A DNA stretch of 64,000 bases, taken from assembly GCA_050084985.1 (NCBI GenBank), contig JBITNC010000001.1:46190001-46254000 (forward strand). The letters are read 5' to 3'. Shown here piece after piece: positions 48,721-60,459 of the stretch (positions within the stretch are counted from its first letter, which is position 1; each line of letters starts with the position of its first letter). Below the pieces are notes generated by a model. That model was not told where the DNA came from and did not search any database. It was given only the letters and a program-made list of their open reading frames with translations. The position numbers and the translations under genes were made by a program. This stretch comes from Nageia nagi (lineage: Eukaryota; Pinophyta).

Positions 48721-48775
48721 TCTTTTAGGTGGCATCTTCCTTTCACTAGCAAGATCACACCCACTCTGATACTAG

Positions 48776-49346
48776 ATTATGTGAATTTAGTTACAAGAGA
48801 CCAAAAAATGGACTCCAATCACATAAATGTATTAACATAGAAGAAAACTTGTAAATGATCCTCTTCTTATTCTTGAATTCACAATACTTTTCTAGGTTTG
48901 TTACAATAGCTAATATAGAAATAAGGAGACCCTACCTCAAAAATAATGAATAGTCTAAAAACCTAGACATTACTAAAAATAGAAACTTTCTAAATATAGA
49001 AAGATAGAAAGTTTCTAAAAATAGAAAGTTACTCGGATTACAACCAAACTTGGCATACAAGCCTAGTAAACATAGACTAAGTTGTTTCTCAATTTATTCT
49101 CTTAAATAAATTCTACAACAAAATATACTAAAGTCTACTTATTGGAAAATCTTTAAAACTAACACTAAAAGCTAATTTTGAGGCACTAAATGATGGATTT
49201 AGGCTGATTGAAAAACTTTTCATTTGGGGGCATCCCTCTTAAAGGAGGTGGCAACCAAATCATGAAAACCCATATCTAACTCTCCTCAAAATTTCAAGAT
49301 GATCTGACGATCGAATCAAAAGTTATGATTATTTGAAGGTGCATCA
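48776..49346 (-). repeat. 5' LTR of element B
   Basis: On the minus strand it starts TGATGCACCTTC and ends AATTCACATAATC, followed by the tRNA primer site near 48763-48774. It contains repeats of AAACTTTCTAAAAATAGA. Related LTR sequence lies at 5905-6166. Confidence 0.82.
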
Positions 49347-49351
49347 TTATC

Positions 49352-50430
49352 CAATCCTTCTTTGATGTTAGGAATTTATAATGATCATGACTTAAAAGAA
49401 AAATATCATACATTTTTAAAGAAAGAATTAGATACATTGTTAGAAGATCCATATGTAAGACAGTATTGTATGCAAAAGTTTGAGCAACAATAATATAATC
49501 AAACACCTCCTCAACTAAAATCTCAACTGAAACCTCAATCGAAACAACAATCTAAACTACAACCTAAACCTCAAACTCAATCAAAATGAAAATAACATTG
49601 GCAAAGAGTAACATCTCGAGAAACTTTGAAAACACAAGATGCCCACATTGTAGAAACAACTAAACAAGATGCCTACAATTGTTTCCCACCACCTAATCAA
49701 GAGGTCCCCAAATTTGAGATATTCAGTGGACATCAACCAAAGGCTTATTTTTAGATATCTGATAAAAAGGGGTTTATCGCAACCATTAGAAAAAAGAGTA
49801 GAAGTTGATAATATTCGAAAGGGAAATAAGGATGCTTATTGCACTTATCATCAAAGAAAGGCTCACTCTACAAGTTCTTGTAATGATTTAAAGGTTGTAA
49901 TTTTGGATCTCATTGCATAAGGGAAATATGAGATTCATCAACATGCTTTAGATCCATACATTGTAGATAGACTTGTGAAATTTTATGATAAATGTGATGT
50001 GGAATCATGTTATCAATAGCATGCCATACTGCATAAGGACTCCAATGGCATGAAAATAGTAATGGACATAATGATTCTTATTTTGCAAATCCAACTAGTG
50101 AGGAGAGAATAAAAAAAAATTTAATTCAATCAGATCCAATTGAGATTCAGTTATAAGAATATAGAAGGAAAAAAGATTAACCTTTTGAAAAGTATCAATT
50201 TAATATTGCACTCTTTAATTAGTATTTACAATCTGAAATGTTCAACAAAGGGTGTTCAGAAATACAACTTGAATTTATTGATCTTATGGAGAGAATAACA
50301 ACTTAAGGAATAGAAAATGCACTAGATAATTTAGACAAAGAAGGTCAATTTCTTGTAGCAAAATATGCTAAATTATATGGTGATGGTTCCACCACCCTCT
50401 AGTGCACTATACTTTCTAATTTTGCATATC
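49352..50430 (+). pseudogene. gag C-terminal segment of element A' with CX2HX4HX4C knuckle
   Basis: It resumes after element B. A Gln/Pro/Asn/Lys-rich stretch lies at 49500-49590. An 83-codon open frame (49669-49920) ends with the knuckle: Cys58, His61, His66 and Cys71, reading CTYHQRKAHSTSSC. The following residues continue DLKVVILDLIA, stop, GKYEIHQHALDPY. The His in place of the second Cys is the Tat/Athila-type form. The matching knuckle is deleted in element A. Stops and frameshifts are present. Confidence 0.7.
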
Positions 50431-52240
50431 ATATAGGATGCATTTCATATAAGTTGCACATCATGAGTCAATCCATTGCATGCATTTGATTACCATAGCA
50501 AATTTTATTAAGTTTTTAATTATGCTATCTTCACATGTTTATCTTTTTTATCATGTTATATTGCTTCTTATTTTCTCTTTTTGCATCTTTTCATCCTCAT
50601 AACTTCATCAAGTATTCTTCTTTCATCGAATATTTTCTTATCTTTATCTCTCATCAAGGTTCTCAAATTTACCATGCTAATCAAATGTCTCATGTATAAG
50701 GTAGTTTTATGTCTAGTCATTGCACCTCATATTAGTTGCATTTCATAAAAAATAAAAATAAAACTAAATAAGAGAAATTAAAAAAAGTGGATACAATTTT
50801 AGTTGGGGGGAGTATCAGTTTCATCTAGGGGTAGTTTTAGTTTCAGCTGATGAAATGATAGAAATCGAATATTAAAAAATTAAAAGGAAAAAATTTCAAA
50901 TTCAAAATCACAAAGTGTAAAATTGTCTATTCATGGGGCATGAAGGTAAGTACAAATAAGGTATATCATCTCAAACGTTTTGATATTATTTATGGTATTC
51001 ATTAAGACCACTATTACTTCTTTGAATATCTAGTATGAAAAGTGAACATTGCATATGCTATTCTTATGACTGCTATTTCAAATAGAATGCATGTTTTACT
51101 AACGAAATATGAAAATTTAAAGCCATTGTATCGTTAAAAATCTGGTATAATATAACAGTACTGCAATGAAATATTGAATATCTATTTTTTAATTCCAATT
51201 GAATGGATTTATTCTCCTAATTGACATCATGCTTGTATGATCATTGCATAGAAAAAAATTATATAAGGTCAAAAATGAACAAAAGTTATTTCTTATAGAG
51301 AAAATATTATGCTATATGGAGATGTGATTTCATGATCTTTGTGATGAAAAATGTTATTACTTGCTTTCAATTGAATATCATTCAAATTTGCATATTTGAT
51401 ATGATTATTTTCATGTCATTAATGGCATGTGTTCATTATGAATTCATTGTAAATGGAACATGTTACAAAATATTTGAATATCTATTTCAAAATGCCATTA
51501 TTTCTTTGAATATGCACTAATATAGAAATGATCAATAAAATTGCCAAAGATATGATTGCTAAATTTTATGCAAAACACATTATCAATGATGTGGGTTTAC
51601 TTTGAAAATTCATGCAATTTGAAATATTGAAATGCAATTCCATTGAATGTTTAAATATTTGGTACATTTACAAAAATTGAATGCTATTATTCATTGTTCT
51701 ACTAACAAATGTTTTCAAATCCATGGTCACTCTATGAGCAAAATATCTTATCAATTATAGGATTATTCCAAGCTTGAGTCATTAAAAATTCTCATCAACT
51801 TGATAATCATCATTGTTCCAAGAATGAGTCATTAAAAGTTCTCATCAGCTTGGTCTTCATAGACTATGAGTTTTCTATCATAGTAGTCTATATATCATGG
51901 TTATAACACTATGAGTCGCATCGACCATAGTGATACAACATATATCATATTGATTTAATCTTTGCTCTTTCCATTACTTATTCTTTAATGGGATGTGATC
52001 TACATGGGTATTATGTTGCTTTGTTCTACATGTATTATTCGAGTGACTAGGATTAACATATACTACTCACCTCATATAGGGACTCCGATTTTAGCTTGAT
52101 TACCCTATGTAGTATGAGCAAGGGGCAAACAACATACCATACTCAACATATCAATCAAGATAGGGAAGTCTACTTTACTATTGAAAATTTTCTTCTCTTC
52201 TCTAAACTTCTTTGGATCATGCAATTTAAATGCTTTTCAT
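50431..52240. other. Non-coding tail of element A'
   Basis: Collinear with 7690-9660 of element A. A short ORF at 51332-51520 matches one at 8698-8970 in the same frame, starting MIFV.KNVI. No PMD gene and no long tandem array are seen. Two copies of a CAAGCTTGAGTCATTAAAA-type block lie near 51765-51850. A polypurine tract, CCAAAGAGG, precedes the LTR. Confidence 0.5.
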
Positions 52241-52261
52241 TTCATATCCAAAGAGGAAAAA

Positions 52262-52971
52262 TGTAGATGTATAAAAATGATTTATTATTTATTTAATAAA
52301 TCATATTTAGACTTCTTAAATGATTTAATGCAATATTACATATATCAAGATAAAAAGATATTACAATGCAATGCCATAAGTCATATTAAATGTTATATCA
52401 TATATCATGGATTTTATTTTAAAGTATCTTGAATATAATAATAAATATATTATTGCATGAGGTTAATCTTCACTCCTTTTTATCTTTTGCAGGCTATATA
52501 AATAGATGGATAGGTTAATCTCCATATATCAAAACTCTTTGATATGATAAGAACTCTGATAGGTGGTTGTCAACTGTAACAATGCCTCTAGATGCCACCT
52601 ATCTTGAGAACTTGTCATACTCTAAGCTTTAAAATTTTTATCTTTGGCACATATCATAATTCAACACATTCCATGCATTCAATGGTGTGCTTCTCCTACA
52701 CTAGTAATGGTGTACTTCTCTCAGGCTGTCAACAGTGTGCATCCTTTAGATTGAGGGTTATAGGCTTGATGGTTGAGTTGTTAGTTCATGCACACAAAGA
52801 TTAGCTATGAGCTTGCCACGATTCCGATCTCAGCCTCTGAAAATTTATTACTATTTACTTTTAAGGATTGTACACACACTTCATATTAGGTGTATGCTTA
52901 TATATATATTGCAATTTTATTTAGTATATGTTGTATATTTATTCATATATTTGCACAATTTAGAGTCTACA
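52262..52971 (+). repeat. 3' LTR of element A'
   Basis: It starts TGTAGATGTATAAAAATG and ends AATTTAGAGTCTACA. A TATA box, GCTATATAAATAG, lies near 52494-52506. A triplet of ATGGTGTGC-like motifs lies at 52681, 52706 and 52731. Confidence 0.85.
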
Positions 52972-55339
52972 AAGGTATTTTTGAGTTCCTTTTATGTTGT
53001 ATACATATGATTTAACCTTGACTCGAGCATGACCTGACTATATACATTGTATGGTAGTGCCAACATTGATGGTAGCACAAATGTTAATCTTCTTAGGGAG
53101 TTTACTTTCTAGATTTGAAGATTGAATGTGGACATGATATCATATCAATATTGCATTTTTATACAAGTTTCTCTACATGAAACTCAACACCAACATTATC
53201 CAACAAGAACATTTGTCTGGAAGTTGAATGATTTAAAGAGTTTTGAAGTAGTTCTTAAGAGTTGTAACACTTGAGTAAACTGAGGGGGTGTCACATATCA
53301 ACGATCAAACTTCCTACATATTTCATAAAAGGTTGTTCTTAATCTAAAGAAAGAAGTTATTTAATGATTATTAATTTTTCATGGTGATAAAGAAGAATTT
53401 TTATTATTCTCTTTAGTGATGAAGAGTCATAGACCTATTTAAAATGATTATGGAGTGTTGAAAGCTTTGAGAAATCATTAAGGATATTGTATTTATAGTC
53501 CTTGTGAATTTTTTAACATTTCCTTAATATTAATTGATAAGAAAGTTGTCAAAGATTGAATATACTCCCACATTAGGAAGAACTAGTATAAATTTTTGTC
53601 TTTTTATTTATGTATTTATTTTTCCATATATTGTATTTACATTATTTATTCAATAAATATAAATGTTTCATGCATTTGAAATTACTGATATAAAGATTTT
53701 TAACAATCTTATTTGATCATAAGTTTATTAATATGTATTTGAGGATCCTTTGAACCATAGGCCTTAAGTGATTATAGATCATATATCTAAATTTATCTAT
53801 ATTCATCATGAATTCAATCTCTATACAATCCCATACCCTTTTTCCTATTCCCTTTATAGACTTTGTTAAGTTCAATCTCTATACAATCCTTTCCATGTAT
53901 ATACTTAAAGTCAATATATTAAAAGTTTGATTTTGTGATTTGATCATTTTATGTGCAACAATAATCAATTTTTCACTATGGAAAAGATAATAATTTATAT
54001 TTATTTCGTTTCTACCGATGGTATAGAAGTTCTACAACCACTTTAAGGAAAGTATTTAACTACTTGGTTACTCTAAGGCCTAGAAAAGAGGATTCCTATT
54101 TAAGTTTACTACATTTAATCTTTTGAAAGGTATTTCATTTGCATTTTGCAAGAATTCAAAATAAACCAACAAAGTAAAGAGTTTTTTTTAGGAAAATTAT
54201 TTGGTAATCACGATCAAACCCCTTTGGTCCAATTTTGAGTCTCTCTTGCTTTGGTCATTACTAAATTAATATGTGATTTCTAACACATAATCCAACATAT
54301 TATCTAGCAATCATTGTTGGGTATTGTATTTTATGTTCTTATGTTGAAGACAAGTCAGCCTGCAATGGCTTTCCTCCTATGAAATTCTTAGAAAAAAGGA
54401 AAATTAGAAGTATTGTACTTTCATCTTTCCTAATTTTCTTCTATCTTCGAGAAAGATTTATGTCATGTAATTGCATTAGTATAATATATGCGTACTCTAA
54501 TACCATTAGCACTAAGCAAATTGTAATAATCATTCATGGATTTGAAGTGGCAATAGACCTCTTTCACTGGACTTGCATGCTACAAGGTTACTACCCAAAT
54601 ATTACATTTGCTGAAGCAGTTTGATGGCTTCTTTACTATAACCATTCCGTGTATATCCTATACTTCTGCATTCCATATAATTGCTTGTCTAATAAACAGC
54701 CATAATGTGTAATAAATAAATAAAAACTATGCTATTAGAATAATTACAGCCTTTATCCACTAAACCTACAGCATAAAAAGTCTATGCTGCTAGGGCTGAA
54801 TCCCAAGTACTCCATCCGATTAAAAAGTTTATTAGAACCCTTGTTGTAGGTGAGTATTGTATATTCTCCCATAAGCACAATCCTATCCACCTATAAAGAA
54901 ATTACCCCTTATAATTTGGGCCCAGATGGCTGATGCAAACATAGGTGCAAGATAAAAGAATGAAGCTACACAAAATGGCTGCACAAAATGATAAAAAGCT
55001 AGAGAAAAAATTCAACTGAGAATTTCTCTACTCTCTTCATACCAATGTACTGGGTTGCTTGTAAACCCTTCTCTAACATTTACTATTCATCAAAGTATTT
55101 TCTATTTCTTTCAATAATTTCTCCTTTCATCTTTGTGATCCTTGCACCTACTTCTCCATCTTGTCACTCTACAACTTGTAGACAATTTCTGAAAATTGAA
55201 ATAATTTTTAAAAAGGTAAGGCTCTCACAAATATCGTAGCAATATAGATAAGCAGTTATGTTCACTTAACATTATGTCAGTAATCAACAACATTGTCCAT
55301 TTGTACAAACATTTTGAAAATGCAAAATGAAACATGGTA
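52972..55339. other. Unassigned intergenic sequence
   Basis: No domain recognised. A polypurine-like AAACTGAGGGGGTG near 53278-53291 follows sequence that may be an eroded retroelement ORF. A short direct repeat, AAGTTCAATCTCTATACAATCC, lies near 53870 with a related copy near 53812. Short ORFs at 54379-54624 and 55045-55239 show no known motif. Confidence 0.35.
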
Positions 55340-55640
55340 ATGCATTCTTTACAACAATTTCCCTTGCATAGTAATACTGGTTCTAGAGGGAGTCTTTGAT
55401 AGCCCAAACGTAATTGCCAACTTTTTGTGATGCGGGTAAGGAAGCAACTCTTCATAGTCAGCCTCCACATCACATAGCATAGGTATTCAGAATATATCTT
55501 GTTGCCTTCACCTCACTCGATAATTTCCCCATTTTTCCATAGATCTCCTATGTTTATGGGTGTGATTTGTCCCCTACAAGAAAATAATCTACACTTCTAT
55601 CAATTTCAAGCCAACTATATGCAGGTGTCTTCTTGACTAG
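55340..55640 (-). pseudogene. PPR protein C-terminus (E+/DYW region), pseudogene
   Basis: Minus-strand translation gives SWLEIDRSVDYFLVGDKSHP, stop, T, stop, EIYGKMGKLSSEVKATRY. It then gives DVEADYEELLPYPHHKKLA and ITFGLSKTPSRTSI. This matches the E+ motif and the start of the DYW deaminase domain of plant PLS-class PPR proteins (GDKSHP, EIY, HSEKLAIAFGL). The two stops sit where Gln codons are usual, and the true DYW end is missing. Such proteins edit organelle RNA. With the upstream PPR repeats at 58740-60140 it is probably one dead gene. Confidence 0.78.
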
Positions 55641-58600
55641 TAAATTCGCAGAATCTAGATATAAGCTCCTTACTAAAAAAAACTTGATCATTACAGCCCG
55701 TGTGTTGGTACATCTCTCTACTGCACTCTAAGAAATGAGACACAATTTCTCTATGCTACCCAACCCAGCCTATCTATCACAGAATTAGACAATCACAACA
55801 TTGGAAGTAAAACCATTTTCAACTAATAGATGATGATAATATTAATTATAATAATAATAATCTCTCTATGCCCAAAGTATAAGGTAATCTCTCCAACTTG
55901 AAATAGAAAAACATATTTGCAAAGAAGGATTACCAAAGCCTCAGGAAATCTCTCTGACATAAAACATGTTGCGAGAATCTCAGTTGCATGCTTTTGAGGA
56001 TGTAAGTGTGTAAGGATTCTCCCTGAATACGAAGGTAGACATCGATGGAGGAGTTTACAATGCATCTACCACTTTCCATCCATCTGTCACTGATGTTGCA
56101 TGCCTACGTACCTAGTTGTCTGCTTTATGCTTGGCCACAAAACTTTTTGAGCATGTATTTCAAAATTTGGAGATTTGATTGGCTACAAACAAGGTTCAAC
56201 CAGTGTCTACCATGTGTCAACCTTGTAGTCCCTTTGACTGTGGTAGCTTGTTGACTCATATGCTCTTGCTGACTGGATCTATTAATTCATCAACTCGCTG
56301 ATGTGTCTTGATTTAAACTGCCTATTTTTCTCCAAAGTCATCTTTTCATGATAACTTTTGCGTCTAAGTTCTTACATCCATTTCCCAAACCATCAATTCT
56401 ATTTCCATCGTGTTCCTCATTTTAACTTAGTCGTAATGAATAGTTACACGCCAATGTTCTGAATATGTTACACCCAAGTCATGCACCAATGTCTCTTAGG
56501 AGTCAAATTTGACATTTGAATTAAACTAGTTATTACAACCTTGTCTAATGGGTATGTCCTAGATTAATAGTTATTTTAGAATATGTTTGTGTGAAATCAG
56601 GTTTTCAAGTTAAGAAGTTCCATAATATCCATCAACTAATTAATTTTATAAAATTGAAACTTAAAATCAATCTTTCAATGATTTTACAAAAAACAAACAT
56701 CCCAAAAATTAAGCGAATTTATGAGCTGTGCAGCTATTCACTCAAAATAATGATCAAGTATATTAACATCTGCAACAAACTAACAACGGTCTATTGGACA
56801 ACTGTAGTGAGTCAGTACATAGCATGTATGTCTTGTAATGTTGATGGTCCACATATTTTAAACATTTTATTAAATTAAGCAAAGTTCAATCTACAAAATA
56901 ACTATATATGCATAAGAAAAAACTCAAAATATTATACTTGATAGTCATAATTATGTAAATATTTTTCAGTCAATAAAAACAAATTTAACCTCAAAAATTC
57001 CTTCAAGTAATAATAATCTCATAGTAGATATTAATTGTTGTAACACATAAATGAAATGCCTCCTATTTGTCAAATTATTTTCATTCTACTTTTAAGCTTC
57101 AAAATTTAAGATGTCGGTAAAGGTCTGAACATCTATTAAGCACATTGCAATCTACTCAATAGTTTCAACCAAATTGGAGGACTCTAAAATGAGTTCTGAT
57201 ATTCTTAAAAACTCATCTTTAACTCTTTTAGTAAAATAATTTGCCCCAAGTAATCGTTTGATATTTAAATAAGTAATTATAAAAAAGAAATTACCCCATA
57301 ATAGAAGAGTTAAGTACAATCTATTTGGATTCTCTCAGATTTGATTCACTCTCGGATAAAAAGTATTTACATTAATTTGAATGCCATGTGAAGACAAATC
57401 AAATATAAGTGAAGGGTTCAAAATGGGGTTAAAGAAGATGATTAATGAAATGTGAAAATTCCATATGCACAAAATATTCCTAAGATTAGAAATAGAAGAA
57501 ACAATAACAAAATGTTTTACAATAATAGAAAGAAAGATAAAGTGCAAGGCTTTTTAGAACTGTTTCTGCTCTTTGCTCTATCTTGGGCAAAGCCCACTCA
57601 TGCTGAATTATATAGGCCATCTTTCTCTACACAAAGAGTCTGATTAGCATACAAAACTTCCGTTATTTCAGGAACAATTTTTTTCAAAAAAAATAATTTC
57701 TAATAAAATCAAATAATTTAAGCCATAAAGTTTACTTGAAAATAGCACAAATCACACAAATTTTTTTTTTCTAAATGCATAGCACAAAAGACTCAATCAT
57801 GCAAATAATATCATAGCTTGACAATATACACTGCTAGAATAATCATCAAATGACCAAGGAAAATCAGCTAGAAAGAATGCTAACTATTAAGTTGGTTTAA
57901 AATTAGAATACCTTTGATGGATCATATCCAAATCCTTCACCCTTTTGCATTTGCATCATTCGTTGTGTATCATTTGTGGCTACATTGACTAGACAAGTAA
58001 TTACCAACATTAGCATACAATTCACACTTGCAACAAAACAATCAAGTCAAATTAGGAAATATTCCAAAAAAAGACCAAACACAAACAAATTTCAATAAAT
58101 AAAATTAAATAAAAATGAAAGAAACAGATAGGAAATCTTGGGACAAAACCTTAAAATAGAGCTTTTTTTGAACTCACCATTTTCTTCTCCTAGGATCAAG
58201 CTAAATAGACCCCTAAGACCAAAGAGGTTCAGAAAGTACCTGCATATCCAAATAAAAAACATCTCAGAAATATGGGTTTCATAGAACATGGTACAAAGGG
58301 GAAGAAGAGCCCTTGACATCCAAAGCTTTGGTATATTGCTATACTATATGTACAAAGACATGAAAGCAAGAAAGACCTTATGAAAAAAGGATAAGAAGAG
58401 TGTGCAGGGAGTAACATACTGTGGGCAACTGCAGTTAAGAAGGTTTCAAGTTCCTAAAGTAGAGTAAGAGCATCAACACACTCAAAAGTTGTGATCACCA
58501 TTAATATGCTATAGTAGTTGTAGAGAAGTAGTTCTCCACTAATAGTAAGTGAGGAAAAAAAATAGCAGTTGTAGAGAAGTAGTTCTCCACTAATAGTAAA

Positions 58601-58739
58601 TGAGGAAAAAAAATAGCTAATTCAACTGGACTTCTCCTAAAAAGATTATATCAAATATGTAAGAGCATCATTGCATCTTGTCAAAAAGCTCCTACCCACC
58701 TTGTATATTCTACCATATTTTGCATACATATGTGTTAGA
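55641..58739. other. Unassigned sequence between the two PPR pieces
   Basis: No domain recognised with confidence. Minus-strand short ORFs at 55823-56065, 57335-57547 and 58092-58417 have no known motif. It may contain an inserted repeat or unrelated sequence that separated the PPR repeats from the DYW end. A 51-bp direct duplication lies at its right side (58513-58614). Confidence 0.35.
58513..58614. repeat. 51-bp direct duplication, two copies
   Basis: Two adjacent units containing AGTTGTAGAGAAGTAGTTCT and CTCCACTAATAGTAA, with only a couple of differences. A recent local duplication. Confidence 0.9.
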
Positions 58740-60140
58740 ACAGTCAGAACCATGACATTAGATGAAAAACTAATTTTAACTACTATTTGATGGCTGGCAT
58801 GTGCTGGTAGAATCCTGGTAAGATTGTAAAACCTAGCTTTACTTCGGACAATTGCATATGCTCAAAAGTCTCTAGCATTTTTTTCGAAAATCCTTCGTAT
58901 GGATATTTTGCAATCATTGCAATCCATAGAAATGTGTTTGCATCAACGACATCTCTCTAAGCATTTAGAACCATAATATATCAGTGAAAAATTTTCAATT
59001 ATTGTTTATGGTATTTTCATACCTTCTTCTGCGCTCTCATGGTAGCACATGTTGAAAGAAATATAGCATCTGTTTTTACTCCCGACAATTGCATTGTTGG
59101 CAGGCCTTTAAAGCTTTTCGGAAAAACCCATATGTACATTTGTTGTAATTGCGTCTTGTCAACCGATTACTCGGCCCTGTGCATTCGGTCACATTCTACA
59201 TACATTTCTATCAGGGCCTGTCAACTAGGACACATTTGAAGAAAAATAATCTTCAACTACTGGTTGATGGCTTCCCATACCTTTTAGAGCTCCCATGGTT
59301 GCATACGCTAGAGGGATGCCATCATAGTTACAGATTTTGGGTTTTGCACCTAACAATTGCATCTACGTATAAATCGCAAGAAAGCCTTTTATGTGCATAT
59401 CCTGCAAGCATCGTGGTCTATCAGGGCAGTCACAAACACAACATTCGATACAGAACCATTTTTAACTACTATTTGATGGTCTTCCCTAGTCCCTACCTTC
59501 TGTTGGAGCGTCCACAGCGACGCACACTGAATGAATGCTGGCTCGGGATGAAGATTCTGGCATTTTATCTGACAATTGCATCTACTTGAAAGGTCTCTCT
59601 CACCCTCCCAGAAAACTCATTTTGTGCATCCTACGATCATTGCATACTATAAAATTGTATTTGCGTCGTGTATCTTGTCATATGCCTTGCATGCCTTCTC
59701 TATGCTTCCACACTTGGCATACATGTCTTCCAGGGAACTCACAATTGCATCCTCTGACAGAAACTCGCTTTAAAATAATCTTTGATGTCTGTATAAACCC
59801 AGTTACAAATCTCCCAATTTGGTGCACGTTTTGAGGGACCTGGAACAGGTGAAATGATTTGGTCAGGCTATTGCTATTATTTGTAGCATTTGCTTAAATA
59901 TCTCTGGAGTCAATTCTGAAAACCCATCATGTGCAAATCCTGTGATCATTGCAGTCCACAAGACTCTGTCTTCAATCCTCGCGCCTTCTCCTTCTCCATG
60001 CTTCCACAACCTGCATGCATGTCTATCAGGGCGTTAACAATCTTAATATTCGAAGAAAAACCATTTTCAACTACTCTTTGATGAATGCCCATACCTTCTT
60101 CTAAAGCTCCCTTGGTGGTGAGACAAAAGAATGGTGGCAT
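58740..60140 (-). pseudogene. PPR repeat array (PLS class), pseudogene
   Basis: The clearest part is an open minus-strand stretch at 60140-59946 with GALEEGMGIHQRVVENGF and VNALIDMHAGCGSMEK, close to the canonical PPR consensus (LEQG..IH, NALIDMYAKCG). Related DNA blocks containing TTTTCAACTACT and CCATACCTTCTTCT recur near 60057, 59453, 59234, 58984 and 58762, as expected from successive repeat units. Only the first is readable at protein level; the others are full of stops and indels. Organelle RNA-binding function is known for the family. This copy is dead. Confidence 0.72.
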
Positions 60141-60167
60141 AGGTTGCAGAGTCAGGCTTTACTTAGT

Positions 60168-60255
60168 CCTTAGGGATTATGGTACAGTTAGTATAGTATT
60201 AGATACTTAATCTTTAGGGATTATGATATAGTTAGTATAGTATTAGATACTTACT
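60168..60255. repeat. 44-bp direct duplication
   Basis: Two adjacent copies of TTAGGGATTATG through AGTATAGTATTAGATACTTA with a 44-bp period. It lies just upstream of, or within, the 5' LTR of the copia element. Confidence 0.9.
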
Positions 60256-60283
60256 ATATTTAGTAAATTCATAGCTTTAAGTG

Positions 60284-60445
60284 TGTTAGAATTTATAGAG
60301 TCATTTCTTGTCGAATATGAGGAGTTATAATATATCTCAAAGGTCACCCAAGAAGGTGAATATAAAGAGTCTTTCTCAAATTGTATTTACACAATATTCT
60401 ACACTAATAGAATGCTTTTTAATCTTAGAGTTATCCAGTTTGTCA
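60284..60445 (+). repeat. Probable 5' LTR (or its 3' part) of element F
   Basis: It ends CAGTTTGTCA at 60445, directly before the primer site TGGTATTAGAGCC (60447-60459). The start at TGTTAGAATTT is a guess from the usual TG end. An LTR starting further left, including 60168-60255, is equally possible. Confidence 0.5.
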
Positions 60446-60446
60446 T

Positions 60447-60459
60447 TGGTATTAGAGCC
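60447..60459 (+). other. Primer-binding site of element F
   Basis: TGGTATTAGAGCC, one transition from the initiator-Met type TGGTATCAGAGC. It lies immediately after the LTR end with one spacer base. Confidence 0.8.

Larger units (their letters stand above)
46485..49346 (-). mobile_element. Element B: Ty3/gypsy fragment nested in element A'
   Basis: Flanked by the target duplication TTATC (46480-46484, 49347-49351). The uninterrupted site is seen in element A at about 7011. On the minus strand the order is 5' LTR (49346-48776), a primer site close to TGGTATCAGAG (TAGTATCAGAG), gag, protease and the start of RT. It then jumps at about 46756 into the end of the 3' LTR (46755-46485). RT from its first motifs onward, RNase H, integrase and the start of the 3' LTR are deleted. 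Confidence 0.87.
45037..52971 (+). mobile_element. Element A': gag-only LTR retrotransposon, interrupted by element B
   Basis: A second copy of element A. Its 5' LTR is incomplete (45037-45397) and its 3' LTR is full (52262-52971). After the 5' LTR the sequence TTTTGGTGAACCCTAGC gives a primer site of the same type as in C and D. gag is in two parts separated by the B insertion (46485-49346). No pol and no PMD gene are visible between gag and the 3' LTR. The family is therefore gag-only, like C and D, but without the PMD cargo. Confidence 0.82.

Noticed and set aside
52972-54200. Retroelement ORF ending in a polypurine tract near 53280
   Set aside because: A few protein-like scraps and AAACTGAGGGGGTG are suggestive, but no domain or LTR could be supported.
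59039-59834. Plus-strand ORFs up to 146 codons
   Set aside because: They are antisense to the PPR repeat pseudogene and have no known motifs.
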